From the NCBI GenBank assembly GCA_948099385.1, contig CANUEZ040000020.1, positions 9,751,501-9,815,500 of the forward strand: a DNA stretch of 64,000 nt, in the 5' to 3' direction. Under the pieces are notes generated by a model. The model saw only the letters and a list, made by a program, of their open reading frames with translations. It did no database searches and had not been told where the DNA came from. Positions 1 to 11,889 of the stretch are shown here, in pieces; the first letter of the stretch is position 1; each line of letters starts with the position of its first letter. The position numbers and the translations under genes are program-made. This stretch comes from Fasciola hepatica (lineage: Eukaryota > Platyhelminthes > Trematoda > Plagiorchiida > Fasciolidae).

Positions 1-580
1 AAAGCTCGCCAGCCATTTACAGGGAAGAACTTCGGAGAAAATCTCAAAATTGTCCTCTCTGAGTAGCTCAGTACTAATCAGCAGACCATGTATCGCCTCG
101 CATGGAATGCCAAACCCGCTGAGTGCTACGCAGACACACAGGGCGTCGATGAAGCAGGGGGTAGTATCGCGCGTTCATAGTGTTCGTAAGAGCTTTACAT
201 CGAGAGCTCCATGCGATCTGACTGGCTATCTCCTCTTCTGCTTACGTACGATATCACGGTAGGCCCTTGGTGGCAGTTTACTGGTTCTCTGTAAATAGGC
301 TGGACACCTGTCCATAATACCCGAGCAGATTGTGTCTGAGTACATAGATGCAATGTTGCGTGAGTTACGAGAGCATCCTGTTTCGATTTTCAATACAACG
401 ACTTCGAACTCACGGATGCACAAACATGGAGGCAATTTCACAAATAATTCAATTGGAAGACGATAGCATTGTCCACCAAGGGGTCACGCTGATTCGCCGG
501 TATGACTCGTCCAGTGCCCCTGAAACCGCCCATCAATGCAAAAGTCAACTCGACCGCACAGTTATCTGATGCTACCTCTC
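1..580. other. No recognisable gene
   Basis: Short overlapping open frames occur on both strands, but none has a family signature, splice-site support or consistent coding character. I see nothing identifiable before the RTE fragment that follows. Confidence 0.5.
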
Positions 581-589
581 ACTGGAAAG

Positions 590-1110
590 CGAGCCATGGA
601 AGTTATTTTCTCGTTTTCAATGCTTTTAGGCGAACAGCCGAAGCTCAGTTATTGCTCGCGGCGGTCTTCCCCTCGAGTTCACCCCGGAAAGTGGTGTTCT
701 CCAAGGATGCCCCCCTTTGCACTTCCTGTTCAATTTTGTAGTTGAATTGATTATTGAGATAGCCTTATCTTCGAGTAGCAATAGGACCGTCAATCTCTGC
801 TCCAGCTTGGAATATGCGGACAAGATTCGACTTAAAGTGTTGGGAGCCGAAGGTCACTCTCTGGGTCAAGTGCTGAATCTAAACAGGTTAGGGTGGTTGG
901 GATATGTTTTACGCATGCCCACGAATAGACTTCCTCAGCCTACTTTGTTCTCTAAGGCCGGTGATGATTGGAAGGCAGGTCGGAGAGGTCAGTCTTTGAC
1001 ATGGCAAAAAGGCAGGGAAACCTTGGCTAGTGGACATGGCTGAGAAGGACTTGCCAGGCTCCTAGGTTGGGGTCCACGTGATCAGCCAAGTAAATGATTG
1101 GATACCCGAA
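590..1110 (+). mobile_element. RTE-type non-LTR retrotransposon, RT 3' fragment
   Basis: This is a fragment of the reverse transcriptase C-terminal half of an RTE-clade retroelement. The open frame reads through the RT motif SGVLQGCPPLHFLFNFV (about 680-740). It then reaches LEYADK (about 808-830), where the catalytic YADD has become YADK, and jumps almost at once to the C-terminal signature NRLGWLGYVLRMPTNRLP (about 880-935) and the following LTWQKGR block. In complete copies some 150 or more residues lie between YADD and LGHVLRMP, so the copy is internally deleted. A GWGPRD-like segment near 1060-1080 sits in a shifted frame. Dead copy. The family call rests on the same motif order in the other RTE copies of this window. 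Confidence 0.75.
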
Positions 1111-1119
1111 GTGGTGTAG

Positions 1120-1920
1120 TTAGGTGTAGCTGTCAGCACCGTAGTTTGGTTTTACCAACTAATCTTCCATTCTATTCGCCTTTCACTATAAAGAGACGGA
1201 AATCGGCAACTGAAACCGAGCACAGCGGTGCGAGCCTAATAGTTGAGTAAACTGAGACTGGGGCTGCAAGGAGTTCTTAGATAGTGGCTTTTACGAGCAC
1301 TTATAAATTGGTTTTCCACTTCCAAACCCCAAAATACCCAAATCCAACTGGTGAAATACGCACAGAAGCGAAAAGTTTTCTGTCTATTGATGCGGTATCT
1401 ATATGTTGAGCAATAATAAATCAAGACTTTACAAATCCCACTAGGTTGCCTCTGTTCCTTTGCTGACCATTACAATGGAACACAGTTAATGATACTGAAG
1501 TACCAGGAACGAAAAAGCCCAAACCGATTTTAACGACTCGGAAAGAAGGAACACGTTTACCAAGGAGAGAAGACGGAGAAGAATCAACCATTTTCGTTGG
1601 AACTGACTAAATTGCATGAAATTTTATTCATGAGCAATAAGCTACCACCCGTCAGCGATCGCATCACTCATGTGGAACACAGTGACACACGGCGAAGTCA
1701 TGACGTCCCGGACTGCCAGGGCAGTTCTGAAAAAGGATTCAGACGGGCCTCGGGATCTTCTACAGTAGATAGCCCACCCCAAGCCAGGTATTGCAAACAT
1801 GCGTCAAGCAGATGACACGGTGATGGAGGGCATCACGGAAGTTTCCCCTATGCCAGCCACATTTCACTTTGGGGATGAACACCAGTGGTCAGGCGACGGT
1901 GAGGGATTACTGTCAAGGAA
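1120..1920. other. Unassigned intergenic stretch
   Basis: No open frame here shows a recognisable family. The piece 1440-1860 has short frames on the plus strand without motifs. It may be the 5' part of the decayed retroelement that begins at about 1.93 kb, but I cannot show this. Confidence 0.35.
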
Positions 1921-1929
1921 AGGCTGAGT

Positions 1930-3550
1930 TAACAAGTTTTTCAACAGCACAGGTCCAGAGAAAGCTCTGCAAACTAAAACATGAAATCCTTCGGGCTTTG
2001 ATGAGATATCACTTCGCGTGCTTCAACAGGGCGCCAAACAGCCGGCCGATCCGTAAGCTACTCATCAACGCAATAAGGGCCCTCGTGTCCCCGAGGATTG
2101 GAAATGACTTCTCTAATTCCCAGGTCTGACAACCAACTTGAACCCCAAAACTGCAGTACAGTTGCGCTAACCTAGGTAGTTTCGTAGGTTACGGAAGGAC
2201 CGATTGATGACGCACCCTGTGAGTTTGCTCAGGATGGTCATCTGTGCGAAGACATCATGGTCCTTAGGAGGGCAGATCATACAAAAAACCCATCAAGGCT
2301 GCCAATCGGTAAACTGGGACTATCAACAAAGGGGTTCAGATAGACGTCGTTCTACCAGACTTTTCAAGGGCTCTAGAGTGAGCGAGTCCTTCTCCTCTAT
2401 CAGAAAAGCTATGCTACTTGGGCCTCTATGAGCCCTTCGCAACCTGGGCGTTGCACCACCTGTGCGATCGAAAATTCCTGGTTCCACCAAAAGTGGCCGC
2501 CTAGTGTAAATTTTCGTCAAGCTCTTTGCCAGGCCCAAGGAGGTTCAGTAAATTCCTGAACGATCTTCTACATCAGGCAGGTTCCTACTTGACGTTACAC
2601 ACCGGCGACTTCAACACATGTCACCAAGCTTGAACCCTACCGGAAAAACATGGACTGCAAGCGGACTTGGACAGCTTACTCCGGTGGTCTGTCAAGAACC
2701 GCCTGCCGTTCAACAGGAGTCAATGCAAGGTAGTTCGTGCTGACTGAATCCAGGCCAACGTATACTCGTTGGGGGACATTAGTTTACAGATTGATACAGG
2801 AAGGGGATCTGAGCCTGACTGCAGCGGTCTATCTGTCTCGGCTGACTTATTGTAGCTTCCCAACCCTGCGGAAAGGTTCTCAGACCAAACCAATTCAGCT
2901 GGCCTCCGGTGAGACCACCCCCGATTCTCTCCTCGAGATCTTTTCTGCACCTGTGGTGCCACACCCGGAGACAGACGTTCAGATTTTCCCGCAAAGACTC
3001 TGGTGACACAATAACTTGATCCAGAGGGACCAAAGAAGGGCCGTGGAATGCTTACAGGTGCAGGAGTGAAACCCTGCCCCGGCAGAATCAGCACCCCTAA
3101 CTCACAGAACTTGGGGTACAGACGGTCAAGAGAAGACTCTACTGCTGAGGGACATTCCGATTTTGCAATGGAGTTCGGATCAACACTCGCACACACTGGA
3201 GCCCAGTTTGCCCTTGTGTGACTAATCCATGAAGCTAGAGCGGCAATATACACGACTGAGGGCTGGAAATCTCCGTTCTTCGTTGCGTGTCTGCCCTCCG
3301 TGGAACTTGCTACTAAAGCCCTTTAATGAGGAGACCAGCAAACAGTCCCTCGAAAGAAGGTTCGACAAGCATGTGGCCAGACAGCACCCAGCTGCCTCCC
3401 TCGAAACATTAAGCACAGCCTTCGGAGAAAACCATCCGCGCAGCGTGTGTAAAACACGTATGAGCAATGCGTAGCCAAATTCGCAACGGATCCCGAAATC
3501 AAAGTGCGATTATCCGTAAAGTTCTTTGATACCAAATTATCGGATGAACA
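1930..3550 (+). mobile_element. CR1-like non-LTR retrotransposon, decayed RT
   Basis: A heavily mutated RT domain is spread over all three plus frames. In order: a GFDEISLRVLQQGAKQ block (about 1990-2050, matching the usual PGPDEIHPRLLK region) followed by VPEDWK (about 2090-2105); an NPKTAVQLR block where NPKNYRPVSL is expected (about 2140-2170); the motif A region VQIDVVLPDFSRALE (about 2335-2380), which keeps DFSRA; then QADLDSLLRWSVKNRLPFNRSQCKVV (about 2655-2735), the region after motif C. The tail contains NLIQRDQRRAVECLQ (about 3015-3055), matching the QRRAVKCV region near the C-terminus. Stops and frameshifts are frequent, so it makes no protein. The 177-codon minus-strand frame at 2720-3253 is the antisense shadow of this element. 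Confidence 0.65.
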
Positions 3551-3559
3551 ATGACACGA

Positions 3560-5830
3560 AACGGATACAAACCTCAATAGTGCAATCACAAGGACTCAAA
3601 AACGAGAACCGAATTTCAGCGTGCGAGAAAGGAGCACGTGTGTCACGCAGGTCCAGAACAAGGGTATAACAAAGCAACGCGCTGGGCACGAACAAACAAG
3701 CAATGGTTTGTCAAAATAAAAAGTGCATGAAACAAGTCGATGGTGTAAATAAGTGAGTGATGTTGAGGAAACATGGAAACTGCAGTGGATTCTGGGGGAT
3801 TTTCCACGACCGGTCGTTGCAGCATAGCCGTAGTGACTACAGTGTGCCTGTGTCTTTGTGGTTGTAACATGAACGAGATATGCCAGGATATATTTTTTGT
3901 GAATGTGGTGCCGTTCTAACAGAAGTAATGTTTGGATGAGGTCGCCAGTTTTTACTCTTATTGTCCCTCCGACCGACAACACACAGCGGCATTCTGCATA
4001 TTAGACGGCAAAACCGAACGGAAAATGCCTGGGGCACACCACAGACGCGAACCATCTACTGTGCCTCCAAACTAAGTGAGCATGTTAGCTGAACGAAGTT
4101 CTTCATGCCTTTCATGCAGCCAAGCAGAACGGATCAAAAGAGAAAGGGAACAAAACGAGAGTTTACTACAGTGGGCTTCAGTTGCCTAGACCAGCAATAA
4201 GCCTGGAAGTGAAAATAAACAAAGGAGAGTATGAAAAGAAATTTGAGGTGAGGAAAAAGATTAGAAGAGCGATTACATTTTGGGGAAAAATTAAAACAAG
4301 ACAGGTGGAGAGGGAAGGTATAGTTGTTGGGAACCAAAGAAATGTCATAGAAAATTATTAAAAAATCGGGCTGACAGTGAAAAGAACAAATCTTTCGGGG
4401 TAGAAGGAAAAAGAAATTGGGAAAATTGGCGATTGGATCGGAAGGTTGAATAAAAAAGGACGGAAGCCTCAGGAGCATAAGCCGACTTTGAAGCTGAATG
4501 AAAAACTGAGGAAATGTGAGTTTTGCTCCCCGTAAGCCTCCAATATTCCGGATTAACGGGTACTTACTGGATCCCAGGAATAGCCTGAGAAATCGACAAC
4601 AAGCCTAAATTTCCCAGCTCTGCCAAACGACGGTAAAAGCCAGTGTGGTAAGCAAAGTACGATATATATTGAAACAATGTCGATTACGTTTACTTATTAG
4701 ATCAACGTTTGACGCTAAGCTAGCTGGGGGAGCCAAACTTTAACCTTCCGCAAGCAGATTGAAAAAAAAGTTTTCCAGTTGACGAAAACTAACTGTCTTC
4801 GCAGCACAGAGGCGAACAACGGACAGTCCTGTGTCATCGAGCAATATATAATTTGCCTAGAGCTACGTAATAATTAGTTCTCACCTAGAATAGTGTATGT
4901 TCACAAATTTACACAGTCAAACTTGATCGCCTCCTGGTCGCCGCAATAAATCTCGAGAAAAGAACTGCCGAAATGACGCACGGATCGGATGCAGGGCCCA
5001 CCGCGTGCCGGTCTCTACCAAAGCCACGAGTTCATGGCTTCATCGGTCTTCAGAGGACCATGTTGAGACGCCTTAATCCTTTTGATCCGCCTGTGAAGGT
5101 TCACCAAATTGTGCGCGGAATCAGCGGTCATCTACTGGGCTCTCACTCAGGCAAGGTAGGAAAATACGTTTATACATCACAGAATACCCCAACAGGAGTT
5201 TCCAGAGGGATTTCTCACTGACTTTGACCTTGTTTACAGAGAGAGAAAAGAAAAAAGGGGCAAACAATGGACGACTAAAACTAAATGAAAGGAATTCACC
5301 CGGATTTGCAGGTGTGATACAAACATTTGTGACTTTGCAAAATGTTTTATGGCTTTCAAAATTTTTAAAGTTGAGAGCTATATCAAGTTGGGTGAGGAAA
5401 CGAAGTGTCTATGAAACGTCTTGGCCAATGTATGCCACGGCCCGACCGCGCTGTTAGCCGAAGCTCAGAGGTATCACGTTGCACAGTTGGAGGCGCAAGG
5501 TGGTGAGTAACTAACGGTCGTGGGAAATCCTTCAAAGGCTCGTTAATGTCGTGATTTCGTGGAATTGCTCACTTACATTATTTGCGTGTTTCGTATAACC
5601 GAGGTTTTTATGAACTAATCCTTATTTATTCTCGCTCAAAGCACTACCTTTTCACGTCCTATGTTGGACCCGCGTGACGCGTGTTTGCTCCTCGCACAAC
5701 GTGAACTTGGTTCTCGTTCTCGAGTCTGGGTGATCGCTAAGTTGAGGTTTGTGCATGTTTTGTGATGTTGTTCACTCAATTACTGGGCACGGTAGATTTT
5801 ATGGATCAATCTCGTTTTTTTCGGGATTCA
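3560..5830. other. Unassigned stretch with a purine-rich tract
   Basis: No recognisable family. Within it, about 4195-4450 is strongly purine-rich on the plus strand (long A/G runs), which creates the pyrimidine-encoded minus-strand frame at 4134-4478. A plus-strand frame at 4973-5221 of 82 codons has fairly even composition and a GTAGGA donor-like site at about 5155, but no match I can name. I would not call it a gene. Confidence 0.4.
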
Positions 5831-5841
5831 CACAAATTAGG

Positions 5842-6600
5842 CTACGTATTGTTCAAGATCTGTGGTATGCTATCTATCACGAGTAACGGAAATATTGGAG
5901 CACTATCCCTGACCAGGGCCTCTTTTTCCAAAGTCCTCCCAAGTTGCTCAAGCTTAGGCCAGTCTATAGGTAGGGCTTCATGCTTACCGTTTCGATCACT
6001 TAGGCTAACTTGATCAAGTAGCTCAAGCACCCTAAAGGGAACTTCGTAAGGCCGTCGTAGAAATGCCCTCTGGCCACCTAAGCGTACGTAGACGAAGGCA
6101 CAAGTGGAGTTTACCTTGAGGTATAGGCCGGTCAAGGCTGTGGTCACGGCTAATGCATTTTCATAAGGCTCATTTGTGCAGCTAGTTGTTGGGCATACAG
6201 AGCACAACTTTCGACGACCACTCAACCTATCGCGAGGTAATCTTCGGGAAACAGAAGAGTTTGACAAAATGCTAACTCCACAGCTCACGCGTTAACATCG
6301 GTTATATAAGCGGAGCGCCAAACAAAGAGTGCTGCTGAACGGGCCTGTACCCAGTATGAGTGGTCGCAAGCGGTGAGCAAAGAGGTGAGCCGTCGGTGAG
6401 GAAGTCTAACCACACGTCCGGCTACCGAGTGATAGGAAGTAGAACAAGAACGGTGACGACCTAACGCCGTGCATGGCCAAATAAATTTAACCCCAATGAT
6501 GCACAACTATCAGCGGTTACGGCTGCAGTGCAACCATAAAACGAAATTCAGCTTTACACTAGGGCTCCCTTCTCTGCATCAGTAGCTCGACCAGCCTTTG
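5842..6600 (-). mobile_element. Ty3/Gypsy LTR retrotransposon, integrase fragment
   Basis: The minus strand encodes the end of a Ty3/Gypsy integrase. Around 6480-6290, in broken frames, are an HxxAxGxV-like block (SVAGRVVRL), LLTACDHSYWVQA (the W..AL region after the catalytic glutamate) and DVNA-AVELAFCQTLLFPEDY, which corresponds to the usual AAELVYGTTLRLPGEF segment. The open frame 5842-6288 carries the C-terminal part FVYVRLGGQRAFLRRPYEV and SLSDRNGKHEALPIDW, matching the FVRVDAVRRPLxPPYxGP ... DRNGKxxTVSIDRLK region of flatworm Gypsy integrases. No LTR, RT or catalytic DD segment was found next to it, so it is a truncated remnant. Confidence 0.7.
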
Positions 6601-6759
6601 GCCTACAGTTAAAGCCGTCAGTCAGGAAGACGATCAACTCAAGCTCGTCTGAATGTGAGAATCAGGTTGCCTCATTTAAGCTTTTTCCATCATTTAGGCT
6701 CGGCTGTATTCCACTCCTAGCAGTGATTGGTTTTTAAATCGAAGCACCGAGGTTTCAGA

Positions 6760-8150
6760 GGTATTCGCTGCGCCACTTTAGTATGAGTTGGTAATTTATT
6801 ACCGCGAAATATCAACATGAACCCTTTCCAAGTACTTCAGGCTCAAACCTGCCTAAAATCAACCACCCCTCCCCCCACCACCAGCTTATCTATAACACAC
6901 TTATTGATTCTAGGCTTGATCGCCTCGCTTTTGTATCTACTCGCACCTCGCAGTGAGTAGCTGCCTCTTTGATCTTATAGTTTTTATGGATCCGAGTTTA
7001 TAGTTTTCAGGTTAAAGTCAAGCCTAGATACCCAAAAAAATTGATTAGGTTTTTTGCGGCACTGAAAATTCTACGAGACCTTTGCTGGAGTGGACATTGG
7101 CATAACAGCTAACTTAGAAATCCGGGCTTTCTAAGCCCCCAGTCACTCTCTACAAACAGAGGCATATCAAGCATATCAGCCTCGGTCCATCCAGGTAACT
7201 AATAGTAATGGCGTATTTCTCGACTGGGTCCAGAAACATGCGCAAGGTCTCATCACGGAGTACAGAGTTACACAGCAGAACGAAGTATCCATAAGTTCCA
7301 AAGGTGGCACTTGTACATGTCCGTAACAGCTCGAGAGGACCAGACAGTATTTAAAATGATTAGACTGAGAACGGTTAAATTGGATAGCGCGAGGAGGTTT
7401 CGGCCTCGGGAGCCGGGCACTGCTAGATCTTTCCAAACGCAAGGCTGATGAATAAATGGTGGACGAATAGCGGAGAAATAGTGGTGTATACAAAAATAGT
7501 CTAAACAATGGCTCATTGAGCGATCAAAGAAAAATTGGGACGTATAGAAGGAAATGCATGGACTCTCAGGCAGGGTGTCTGAATGATCCATATCGAAAGA
7601 CCGGGGAGAGGATTCCACCAACGAATATCCAGACATGTTGGGGAGTAAAGCCCAAATCAAGTTATCGATCAGTTATTTCAGCGGCGTTTTGGGTGGTTTG
7701 TTCACGCTGATGTCACTAGAATAAACCCCTGGGCCGGTGGACTTTGTTTTGGCAAACCCAACAAGGTTGGGGTTTTGTGAGTCCAGATAAGTTTATTTTG
7801 CTTGTCCTTTTGCCACAACTTCCATTGAGGTATTGGGAGAACGACGTTTTACTTGAAGGTGGACATGAAGAGAAGTACTTTACAAGGAAAGCAATGTGCT
7901 GTCGAAGCAGCACTGATGATGGTTGGATGCTCAGTTCAGAATTTCAACAGGAAGTCACAGAGGAATCAGTCAGCTGGAATGAGAATAATAATAATATTGG
8001 TATATTTGTCGGCCATGGTCGAGAGGCACGCGCTAACGCATGAAGGCTGAGCGAATGCATCAAAGCAAAGGCAAAGAAATGACGTGGAACGGTGAAATGT
8101 TGGCAAGCAAGTCCTATGACAGTAGTTTTCCGGGGACCATATCCAAAGCA
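6760..8150. other. No recognisable gene
   Basis: Several 60-130 codon frames on both strands (for example minus 7268-7660 and plus 7744-8043) have no recognisable domain and overlap one another. A short AAT microsatellite-like run lies at about 7985-7998. Nothing can be named. Confidence 0.4.
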
Positions 8151-8151
8151 A

Positions 8152-9790
8152 AAGCGGGTATTTTATAGGATGTGGGGATGAAAGTTTCTCTATATAAAAT
8201 AAGAGGGTATAGAAAAAGGTTTCGACCAGCAGAAAGTGGCTGGTATCTTATTTCATAAAGTTCATGTTTGCCTTTGTGGTCAGGTTACGAATTAAAGTCC
8301 GAGCATGTGCGGGCTCGTCAGACTCGGCTGGCTGTTTATGAGGGAAGTGATACGGGTAGCCGGCGAAATTGGACTAAGACAGCCTTGGTTGACGAAATGA
8401 AGGATAGTGGGTTGAAAACGCAACGGCGATTGTAGGATTCCGGTCATGACTTGGGCATCACAGTGCGGTGTGAACGACCGACTGGAAGGTATGCTGGAAG
8501 TATTTGCTGGTGCGGTATGTGATGTATTTTAGTGTCGGGAATCAGCCTTTCAGTCCGGTGCAACTTATGGTAGCTTGGAACCCGGGCAGTACTATTATAG
8601 TCGCAATGACGTGTGACGCAAGAGGCTCCATATAGCGTCGGCCAGCGTAAGCATGAGCTTGAACTACGGGAGTCCGGCGTGGAGACTAGTCCAGCCCGAT
8701 CAGTGAGATTTACTTAGTCCCTGCTGTGGTCGGAGAGTAGCACCTAGAGAATAGAATGCTACAAGTGAGCGGGATGATCTGAAAGGAGACCGGAGATCAG
8801 ACAGTCTGGGGGAAGTTCTGGCTGGGGGGTTTTGATCAAAGCATCAGTAGAAATCCAACGATTAAAATTTTAGAGGGGTATTGAAGGCCTAGAATAAGTG
8901 GAGAGATCGGAAATCCGGAATCCGTTCCAGCTGTGTGTTATGATAGCAAATGAACGCAATATATGATGAGCTAGGTGTATTTGTATAAATAAGGCAAGAG
9001 TAAGGCCTTATTTAAGCGGTCATTAGTACTTACTTTGGGCAACGGACGGGACTTTGAAATCAAATTATGACATCGGAAGCTTGGATGTGGTATGTTGACG
9101 GGGAAAAGCCGTAGTTTCGGTAGTATATAAACGTCTGCAAGTTGATAAAAATGTTGTGTGGCATAGCCCCTTGTCCAGGACAGGGCTTATTACAACAGGA
9201 GGTGAGTAAGCACGTTTTTGGTGTGTGAGTTTAGGGCAATGGAGAAATGGATGAGCCTTACCTAGATCATGGCGACAGTTCGGTCGTAATTAGGAAACTG
9301 ACTACGGGCATCTGCTTTGTGGCGGGCATCATGTGACAGGGCAATTTCGATTTTTACCCTTTACTGAGGTTCCTTTTAACTTCAGGCGATGACGCGTAGT
9401 ATAGTAGTATAGTAAGCATATTTTTATTGGAGAAGACTGCTAGATTAAGATATGAAATCATGGAGGACACGGCGTTTATCGGAGCACCTGCTTTCTATTA
9501 TACGTGGGCGGTAGATGATAGTTTGGTTTTGCTGCGGTCATCAGCAGCCAGGGTCAGCCGTGGGGTGATTTATGTTCCTGACGTGTAAAGTATGGGTAAT
9601 TTCTAGCTGGTGCAGTCATGCTCATGAAGTGTGAAGTCTGGGGCTACCCGGTAGGAATTTCTTGCTCACATTTCATTTGCGCAGAGAAAAAATGGCGTGG
9701 GCCCATGAAAACTGAGGTGGGCGGCGACCGCTAGTGAGCTGCAAACAACTTATGAGTAGGTATCCAGCGGTTGGCTTTGGAGAGATTCTT
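8152..9790. other. Long stretch without any frame of 60 codons
   Basis: About 1.6 kb without an open frame of 60 or more codons on either strand, unusual next to the rest of the window. The plus strand is visibly rich in G and poor in C throughout. A short direct repeat (agtat units) occurs around 9398-9413. No tRNA, rRNA or transposon ends were recognised. Confidence 0.5.
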
Positions 9791-11880
9791 TGTTCATATT
9801 ATTCTCGGGCGGTAACAAGTGCTGGTTTTGATCGGTCCATGTATCAACAAGAAACATTGATAAAATTTGGAAGGCATATATGAACAATGGAGTTTGGCTT
9901 CAAAGAGCTGGTCGGAGATGGACCAAGGAACCCGAAAGGATTTAACCTGGAAAGTGAAGTCGGTTTTATGTGAAAAGCTCATTCGGCGCTTGTCAGCCCG
10001 CACGGAGTCAGGCAGAAGTACCTAGGGTTTAGCCCGTGCCCTTCATTTTCCTGATTGTGAGGGCTCTCCATTGACAGGTTCGGGTGGTGGCTGTGACGGG
10101 GAATTATTCCGTTATTGATGGGGCGCAGAGAGTAAATTCGATGCCTTCCAGCCGCAGTCACTTTCGGTACCTTGTTTTTTTATTCAGAGGGGCAGGAGAG
10201 CATGTTCCCCGTAGAGAGTACTTCCCATTTCCGGTCCGTCCGTCATTCTTTACAAGTGACTCATGGGGTCCGCCACCGCTAAGGTTGACAGTTTTTCCCC
10301 TCATTATAAGGCACCCCAAACTTGATGACATTTTTTCATCAGTAGTGTTGTGACTTTGAGCTGTGAAAGAGGTAAAAGTTGGAAACAGTCACACGAAAAG
10401 CCGTCAACACTCGGGAAGTGCATACTTGGCCGCTCGCTTCTGACAGGACCAGAGCGCGACGATTTTCAGCGTACATTCAAGCCGGCCGTTACCAGCAGGC
10501 ACTGTGCTGATACTTCGGAACGATTCACAGATGGTTTGTAGTTTTGTTGACTAAGTATCATATTTTATAGTGGAGAGTCATGGGAGAATGCTGGTCTTAT
10601 GATAGGGAAAGAAGTTGAGCAACGAAAACCGAATAACTCGATTACAGTTGACGACTGGACGAAGGTTGAGGAAGCTGACGGGTGCCGCATCTTAGGTTAG
10701 AGGCAGAGGTGGAGACTAAATCATAAGTTTTTTCTGGGAATGTTTAAAGAATACTTCTCACGCAACCAGTGGTGTAACATATATTTAAACACAATTTCAG
10801 AGAAACTTGTTGATCTGCCCACATAAGTTTCCTTCCAAAGTGTAGCAGTCTAATAAAAATTTAAGGTGCTCATGTATAACCTGCACGCACTCTACGAACA
10901 GGCCCACTCCTATTTTAGGCTCCACAATTGCGTTTAGGTCCTTACCTAAGATTTATCGTCCGCCTCGCCTGAAACGAACCACTGGAGCCTCCAGAGTGGA
11001 AGAACACAAAAGCTGACATGACAGCAGATGTCAATACAAGCTCCGTGTCATTCATTGATATATACAGCGGGGCTAAAAAGAAAGTAGGTGATTCAGAACT
11101 GAATATAAATAGTTCACGTAACGAATGGCCATAGATAGAGTGCTCTTTATCCAAGATTTCTCCGCTGACATTCGTTGCCGAACCAACAATTAAGGCTGAC
11201 CATGGAGCCTTATCCAAAGCCTGCCTTTAAGTGTATGCGATCGCTTCGCAAACACACAGAAGAATAAAAGACGGTGACAATGCAATAGTGTTAAATAATC
11301 TAAAGGGACGTCTCCTATCGTCCGTCGGGATCGTTTTACTGAAAGCACGCAGCGTGGCTCGTCAAGTGCCATCGTATCGGTCACCCCGTTGCCCCTGTCT
11401 TCTGCCCCTTCAGTTTTTCAACCGGTTGTCAGCCGTTGAGTTCATCGAAAGCTGTCAAAAGGTTTCTAGATCTAAGTCATTCAAAAACGTCAAAATATAC
11501 CTCAGAAAATCACCTCTGAAAAGAAGGATGTTGTGCTTGCGGATTTCGCTGCATTTCACCTTGCATTTTTGTGTACCAAGTATCATTGTCTGTCCCTAAT
11601 GGGCCTAATCAGTATGTCCATAACCCTTGTAAATTGGCCACACTATGGAGGCCATACCGACTTTTCTCAGGTTCTGTATCACTGCAACACGTGACAAGTT
11701 TGATTACGAGGTGCATTTCGAAACCCTAGGTGGAGTCTCCCTAATGGGAACTCTGAGCGACGGGTAGCAACCGATTTCGACACAACTGGAGACAAAGCCG
11801 GTTCCAGATAGCTGCTGTACTATATGCAACAAAACAAGCAATCTTACAATAACCAAACCTCTTAACTGCTCCTTCTGAGC
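9790..11880. other. Unassigned stretch with short frames
   Basis: Frames at 10084-10353 (+), 10942-11217 (-) and 11231-11599 (+) have no identifiable motif. The last lies upstream of the Penelope-like element and could be part of its 5' region, but no Penelope-specific motif is visible in it. Confidence 0.35.
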
Positions 11881-11889
11881 TGTCAAGCT

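Noticed and set aside
2720..3253. 177-codon minus-strand frame
   Set aside because: It is the antisense of the plus-strand CR1-like RT, whose motifs are readable here in the other direction.
4134..4478. 114-codon minus frame rich in Phe, Leu and Ser
   Set aside because: Produced by the purine-rich plus strand; composition only.
4973..5221. Possible single exon with a donor-like end
   Set aside because: No partner exon, no domain, and the donor GTAGGA is weak.
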